Positions 60,394 to 64,000 of a stretch of DNA of 64,000 nucleotides are shown in pieces. Source of the DNA: Lewinella sp. 4G2 (lineage in GTDB: Bacteria > Bacteroidota > Bacteroidia > Chitinophagales > Saprospiraceae). The stretch lies in the NCBI RefSeq assembly GCF_001625015.1, contig NZ_LVWJ02000014.1, positions 3,100,001-3,164,000 on the forward strand, written 5' to 3'. Every line of letters starts with the position of its first letter. Positions within the stretch are counted from its first letter, which is position 1. The position numbers and the translations under genes are program-made. A model generated the notes under the pieces. That model was not told where the DNA came from. It searched no databases and worked only from the letters and a program-made list of their open reading frames with translations.

Positions 60394-60972
60394 TTAAGAC
60401 CGCAGAAATTCTAATTCTGACCGCTCGTTCATCCTGACTGTTACCGCAGGTTGCTGGCCAATCTCTTCGTTGAGGCGACGACGGACGACGTGTTGTGCGG
60501 CTTGCAGTACGTCTGACTGAATTTTTCCGAAACGGGTCGGTAATCCCGCCTGTGAGGAACTCGCCGCCAGACAGGCCACAAGCGGGAATTCAAGATCTTC
60601 GCAAATCCGGTAGCAAGCGCTGTCGAAAGCCAGACGGACGGCGACTTCCCCACGCTCATCGAGCAAGCTTACCGGCACCCGTTTGCCCGCAGGCACCGAG
60701 ACGGTAAGTGGTCGCTTGTGGTAATGCAGCAAAGTTTCCAACGCCGGGTCGATGCCGGGGCACCAGGCCCGTAGCAATGCAGTATCGGCAAAGATCAATT
60801 CCGGGCGATTGGTGGGGGAGGGTGGGCAGACCTGCAACAACCTCTCGATGGCTGACCGTTTGCCACCGTGGGCGATGAGTTGCCAAAGATTTGCGGTGGG
60901 TAGCAGGACCAAGCCCTGCTGTTCGAGCACGGACAGGGTGCCCGCACCGAATGCCGGAAAGGGGTGTTGCAT
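60394..60972 (-). CDS. Degenerate Sua5/YrdC-like protein
   Basis: A 192-residue protein (start ATG 60972; also possible 61002). It follows the YrdC/YciO layout: GLVLLPTANLWQLIAHGGKRSAIERLL, then LLHYHKRPLTVSVPAG, then VAVRLAFDSACYRICEDLEFPLVACLAASSSQAGLPTRF. Key positions of threonylcarbamoyl-AMP synthase are changed: the PTDT(V/I)xG(L/I) motif reads PTANLWQLI, the KxR motif after it is missing, and the SAN motif reads AASSS. It is therefore probably not an active TsaC; a true one would be elsewhere in the genome. Function unknown. Confidence 0.7.
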   Translation of the reverse strand: MQHPFPAFGAGTLSVLEQQGLVLLPTANLWQLIAHGGKRSAIERLLQVCPPSPTNRPELIFADTALLRAWCPGIDPALETLLHYHKRPLTVSVPAGKRVPVSLLDERGEVAVRLAFDSACYRICEDLEFPLVACLAASSSQAGLPTRFGKIQSDVLQAAQHVVRRRLNEEIGQQPAVTVRMNERSELEFLRS

Positions 60973-61142
60973 TAAAGGGTTTGAATTTGTTCTCAGAGCC
61001 ATGTGCAGTTGGGAAAGACGGGCCGATTCGGGCCTAAAGCAAAGCGAAGTGAGCGGAAGACTTACGCCGGGGCTCCAGCACTGGAAAAGCAAGTTTTCGT
61101 GCGGACGTTTCAGCGACAATTAGGGCCGCTTCGGCTGCTATA

Positions 61143-63554
61143 ATGGTGCGTTCAAGAAATCAAACTGTATTTTGCGGGGCAGATTGTACCCTCATCAGAA
61201 TTTTAATTGTGCCCGGTAGATTATATCCAATTCTAGCTTTTTTCCTGTTGCTGATGGCCAGTGGAAGCCACCAACTGAATGCCGGCCACATTGTGGGTGG
61301 CGAATTCAGCTATGCCTGCCGGGGCTACCTGAATAACGATACCCTCAGTGGAATCAAGGTGTACGATATTCGGCTTAATATGTACCGGGACAACATCGGG
61401 CCGGGGGCGGATTTTGACGGCGCGGATGGGCTGAATCGCGGGACGGGCCCAAATGATCGCGTCAGTCTCGGGGGCCACATGACGGTATTCAGGGGCCGAT
61501 CGATCTTTATACGGGAACAGGTGCTTCAACTTGGCCCAATTCGGCCGGTAGACGTGAATTTGGGTAATCCTTGCGCCGACCCCAACGTGCCGGCAGATCA
61601 ACAGATTGCCGTCTATGAATTCACGCTGGAGCTGCCGGAATCCGCAGAGAGCTACACCCTGGCTTACCAGCGCTGTTGCCGTAATGGAGCAATCTTAAAC
61701 TTGAGCCAACCGGAGATCATTGGATCGACTTATTTTATTGAAATTACACCGGAAGCGCAAACGCGCTGTAACGCCAGCCCGCGCTTCAACATCGACCCAC
61801 CTATTGCAATCTGCGCAGGCTTTGAGTTTCAATTGGACCTTGGCGCAACGGACGAACAGGGAGACAGCCTGGCGTACAAATTGTGTGATCCGGTAGTCGG
61901 TGGTGGTAACGTGAACGGACCGACCGGCATGGACGGTGGTGCTATTGACGGAGTGGCACCGCGGCCAGAATCGGCACCGCCCTACGGAATTGCCAACTGG
62001 GCCGGATTTAATTTTGACACGCAAAATCAACTCGGGCGCAACAGCGAACTTTCCCTGGATGAATTAACCGGGCTGCTCGCCGGGGTGCCAGCGCGGCAGG
62101 GGACCTATTCTCTGGCGGTTTGCATTGAGGAATGGTCGCGTGACGAAACACCTATTTTGCTGAGCGAGACCAAGCGGGAGTTCCAACTGGTCGTAGCCCT
62201 ATGCGGAACCGCAGTGACCGCGGATCTGGTAGAAACGGAGTTGGACGCGCAGGGCAGATTCTACATTCAACAGTGTGGCCTCGGTGAAAACACGATCTTC
62301 AACGAAAGCACGGATGAGCGTTTCATAGATCGTTACGATTGGATCGTCAACGGTCCGGAAGGAAGGATAACGGGGCGAGGGCGCGATTTTAGCTACAGTA
62401 TAGAAGAAGTTGGAGAGTACACTGGGATGATGATACTCAACCGTACCAGTTTCGCGGCAAACTGCCGTGATACCGCCGAATTCCTGTTGGGTGTCTTCCC
62501 CGGAATCGAGCCTGACTTTGAGTTTGAGGACATCGCTTGTGAAGACCAGCCCATCAACTTTACGAATGAGTCTACTACGGAGTCGGATAACTTCATTACC
62601 GGCTATTCATGGGACTTTCGTGACTCCACTGCACTGGTGACGACTACGGACGCCACGCATCAATTTACCTTCCCGGGGACGTACCCCGTCCGGTTGGTGG
62701 CGACGGATAATAATCTGTGTAAGGACTCGATTGACATCGACGTACCCTTCTTCCCAATTCCAAAAACGGTGATCGTCCCGCCGGACGGATCGTTTGGTTG
62801 CTTGCCGTTGGTGAAGAAATTCCCCAACCTAAGTTCCCCCATCTCGGAAGAGTATGACTTCGAGTGGCGGTTCGGCGACGGTGGTACCAGTGATGAACTC
62901 AGCCCAACTTATGCGTACGATACGGAGGGTATTTATGATGTTTACCTAAAGATCACCAGCCCCCTGGGTTGTTCGGTAGATACTACACTGCTGGAATTCG
63001 TAGACGTACGCCAATCCCCGATGGCGGACTTTTTCTGGACGCCGGAACGACCAACGCGATTGGCACCCGACTTTCAAGTATTCGATGCCTCCCAGAACTC
63101 GCTGGGTAAGAAGTACTGGGTCAGTAATGCGAACGGAGACCGACTCTTCGCCACGCCAAACGCCAGTTTTCCCTACACGCTGCGGGATACCAGTTCCATT
63201 TTTATCACCCAGGTAGTGAGCCACCCCAGTGGATGTACCGATACGATTGTGAAGTCTCTGCGATTGGCGGGAGCGAGCACATTTTATGTCCCGAACGCTT
63301 TCACGCCGAATGGTGATGGCCTAAACGATATCTTCTTCCCAAAGGGAGAGCTCAACGAAATCACTGAGTACCGATTCCGCGTGTGGAACCGTTGGGGTGA
63401 GTTGGTCTTCAGCACTTCCGACCCGGAGCAAGGTTGGAACGGGCAATTCAGGGAAATTGATAGCCCCGGTGGCGCCTATTTGTGGGATGCAGAGTTTCTT
63501 GACCCCCTCGGTTTGGAACAGCGGTTTAAGGGCGGGGTAGTGCTCATTCGCTGA
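61143..63554 (+). CDS. Secreted PKD-repeat protein with CHU_C (T9SS type B) sorting tail
   Basis: An 803-residue protein. A hydrophobic export segment lies at residues 22-42 (RLYPILAFFLLLMASGS), so the true start may be downstream of the first ATG (for example GTG 61208). The N-terminal 330 residues contain AGHIVGGEFSYACRG and LAYQRCCRNGAI, a module common in large Bacteroidota surface proteins. At least two PKD domains follow (about 455-535 and 545-620: GYSWDFRDSTALVT, FEWRFGDGGTSDELSPTYAY). The C-terminal 85 residues are the sorting domain: YVPNAFTPNGDGLNDIFFPKG, RVWNRWGELVFST, GWNG, GGAYLW. Confidence 0.87.
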   Translation: MVRSRNQTVFCGADCTLIRILIVPGRLYPILAFFLLLMASGSHQLNAGHIVGGEFSYACRGYLNNDTLSGIKVYDIRLNMYRDNIGPGADFDGADGLNRGTGPNDRVSLGGHMTVFRGRSIFIREQVLQLGPIRPVDVNLGNPCADPNVPADQQIAVYEFTLELPESAESYTLAYQRCCRNGAILNLSQPEIIGSTYFIEITPEAQTRCNASPRFNIDPPIAICAGFEFQLDLGATDEQGDSLAYKLCDPVVGGGNVNGPTGMDGGAIDGVAPRPESAPPYGIANWAGFNFDTQNQLGRNSELSLDELTGLLAGVPARQGTYSLAVCIEEWSRDETPILLSETKREFQLVVALCGTAVTADLVETELDAQGRFYIQQCGLGENTIFNESTDERFIDRYDWIVNGPEGRITGRGRDFSYSIEEVGEYTGMMILNRTSFAANCRDTAEFLLGVFPGIEPDFEFEDIACEDQPINFTNESTTESDNFITGYSWDFRDSTALVTTTDATHQFTFPGTYPVRLVATDNNLCKDSIDIDVPFFPIPKTVIVPPDGSFGCLPLVKKFPNLSSPISEEYDFEWRFGDGGTSDELSPTYAYDTEGIYDVYLKITSPLGCSVDTTLLEFVDVRQSPMADFFWTPERPTRLAPDFQVFDASQNSLGKKYWVSNANGDRLFATPNASFPYTLRDTSSIFITQVVSHPSGCTDTIVKSLRLAGASTFYVPNAFTPNGDGLNDIFFPKGELNEITEYRFRVWNRWGELVFSTSDPEQGWNGQFREIDSPGGAYLWDAEFLDPLGLEQRFKGGVVLIR

Positions 63555-63575
63555 CCATCCGCGACAAGACATAGG

Positions 63576-63613
63576 AAAGGCCGTAACGCATTCTTTTGCG
63601 TTACGGCCTTTTT
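63576..63613. terminator. Bidirectional terminator between convergent genes
   Basis: AAAGGCCGTAACGCA (63576-63590) pairs perfectly with TGCGTTACGGCCTTT (63597-63611) over a 6-base loop, with a T-run after it. Confidence 0.92.
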
Positions 63614-63635
63614 CAATTGTGGAACCGAAGGGTTG

Positions 63636-64000
63636 TTACTTCCCGCGAGTAAATAGGTACTGCGTGCTACCCCCCGTGGAACTGGCGTTGCCTTCGGTCG
63701 GGAGGACCATGGATTCTTCGTAAACCCATCCATTAGCAATGAGGAAGTTGACGGCGTGCATCACGGAGTTGAAGCGCATCCGTTTCCCGTCGCGGGGGTT
63801 GATAACCTCCATGCGCTGGCGGCTACCACCGGCTACGGATTGGCCGTAATCGACGAAGATCGTCACCTTATTGGAAAGGAAGCGCTCCTGGGCGATCATG
63901 CGGACCATGAAGACTTCCTCCAGATTGTTGATGTTAACGCCGTCGACGACGACCTGGCTGAAGGCAGCGGTAGTACCGGCAAAAACGAGGGCGAGGGCAA
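63636..64000 (-). CDS. Secreted small protein, cut by the window edge
   Basis: The frame is open from the stop at 63636 to the window end. The most upstream residues read LALVFAGTTAAFSQVVVDGV, the end of a signal peptide, so only a few residues are missing. The mature part includes NNLEEVFMVRMIAQERF, TIFVDYGQ and MRFNSVMHAVNFLIANGWVYEE. No family is recognised; similar small secreted proteins occur in Bacteroidota. An internal ATG at 63908 would remove the signal and is unlikely to be the start. Confidence 0.7.
   Translation of the reverse strand, partial: ALALVFAGTTAAFSQVVVDGVNINNLEEVFMVRMIAQERFLSNKVTIFVDYGQSVAGGSRQRMEVINPRDGKRMRFNSVMHAVNFLIANGWVYEESMVLPTEGNASSTGGSTQYLFTRGK

Noticed and set aside
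1-64000. The 17-bp repeat as FtsK-orienting (KOPS) sites, suggested by the ftsK gene at the window start
   Set aside because: KOPS must point one way along a chromosome arm; the repeat occurs on both strands throughout the window.
1-64000. CRISPR arrays, tRNA/rRNA genes, integrases, transposases or prophage
   Set aside because: No array of evenly spaced repeats, no cloverleaf or rRNA-like stretch, and no recombinase-like protein was found; the 17-bp repeat spacing is kilobases and irregular.

Overview
The window is a 64 kb stretch of a moderately GC-rich Bacteroidota chromosome. It most resembles the Saprospiria (Lewinella-like marine bacteria); that placement is inference. Supporting signs are two secreted multidomain proteins with CHU_C/T9SS type B sorting tails, an alternative complex III (act) operon joined to an A-type cytochrome oxidase, a bacillithiol deacetylase gene, and promoters of the Bacteroidota form TTTG-N19/20-TAnnTTTG with few Shine-Dalgarno-like sites. 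I see no rRNA, tRNA, CRISPR array, prophage or insertion sequence.

Layout. 1-6 kb: the end of ftsK, a small DUF3817 membrane protein, and a minus-strand pair encoding an exported papain-like protease (with a DUF4384-like tail) and an exported WD40-caspase. 6-20 kb: mostly housekeeping genes (DUF547 lipoprotein, murA, LLM oxidoreductase, M13 metallopeptidase, aroC, bifunctional nuclease, mazG, a B12-type radical SAM protein, lpdA, a lipoprotein pyrophosphatase). 20-28 kb: an RlpA/SPOR protein, a giant ThuA/PQQ-dehydrogenase/cytochrome c lipoprotein with a small cytochrome c behind it, and a T9SS-sorted adhesin-like protein. 28.8-47.3 kb: one long respiratory cluster, actABCDEF-coxB-coxA-ctaB-coxC-coxC-cox4-SCO-like-DUF420-CPMC protein. 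47-51.5 kb: HAD phosphatase, nth, 7TM-HD phosphodiesterase, MarC-like. 51.6-64 kb: GH3 beta-glucosidase, amidohydrolase, sdaA, bshB1, polysaccharide deacetylase-like, a probable beta-barrel protein, a degenerate YrdC-like protein, a second T9SS cargo and a cut-off secreted protein.

How it fits together. The act genes encode the quinol-oxidising complex that feeds electrons to the adjacent oxidase. The small cytochrome lipoprotein and the PQQ-dehydrogenase lipoprotein may feed the same chain. Several features of this respiratory block are unusual. CoxB carries a C-terminal OmpA-like peptidoglycan-binding domain where caa3 oxidases carry cytochrome c. The SCO-like protein has no cysteine. The DUF420 protein contains a canonical EF-hand loop. 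Four subunits carry histidine-rich tracts.

The strongest non-genic signal is a 17-bp interspersed repeat, GGCGCTG(C/A)CGCAGGTGC. It is present in 12 exact copies plus four near-copies, on both strands, between genes and inside genes in different reading frames, so it is conserved as DNA rather than as peptide. The window also holds paired long palindromes flanked by TTTTCGACAAG, several terminator hairpins, and a dyad (TAGACGNCNTCTAAA) upstream of both the act and the coxB promoters. All calls come from reading the sequence; no database search or computation was run.
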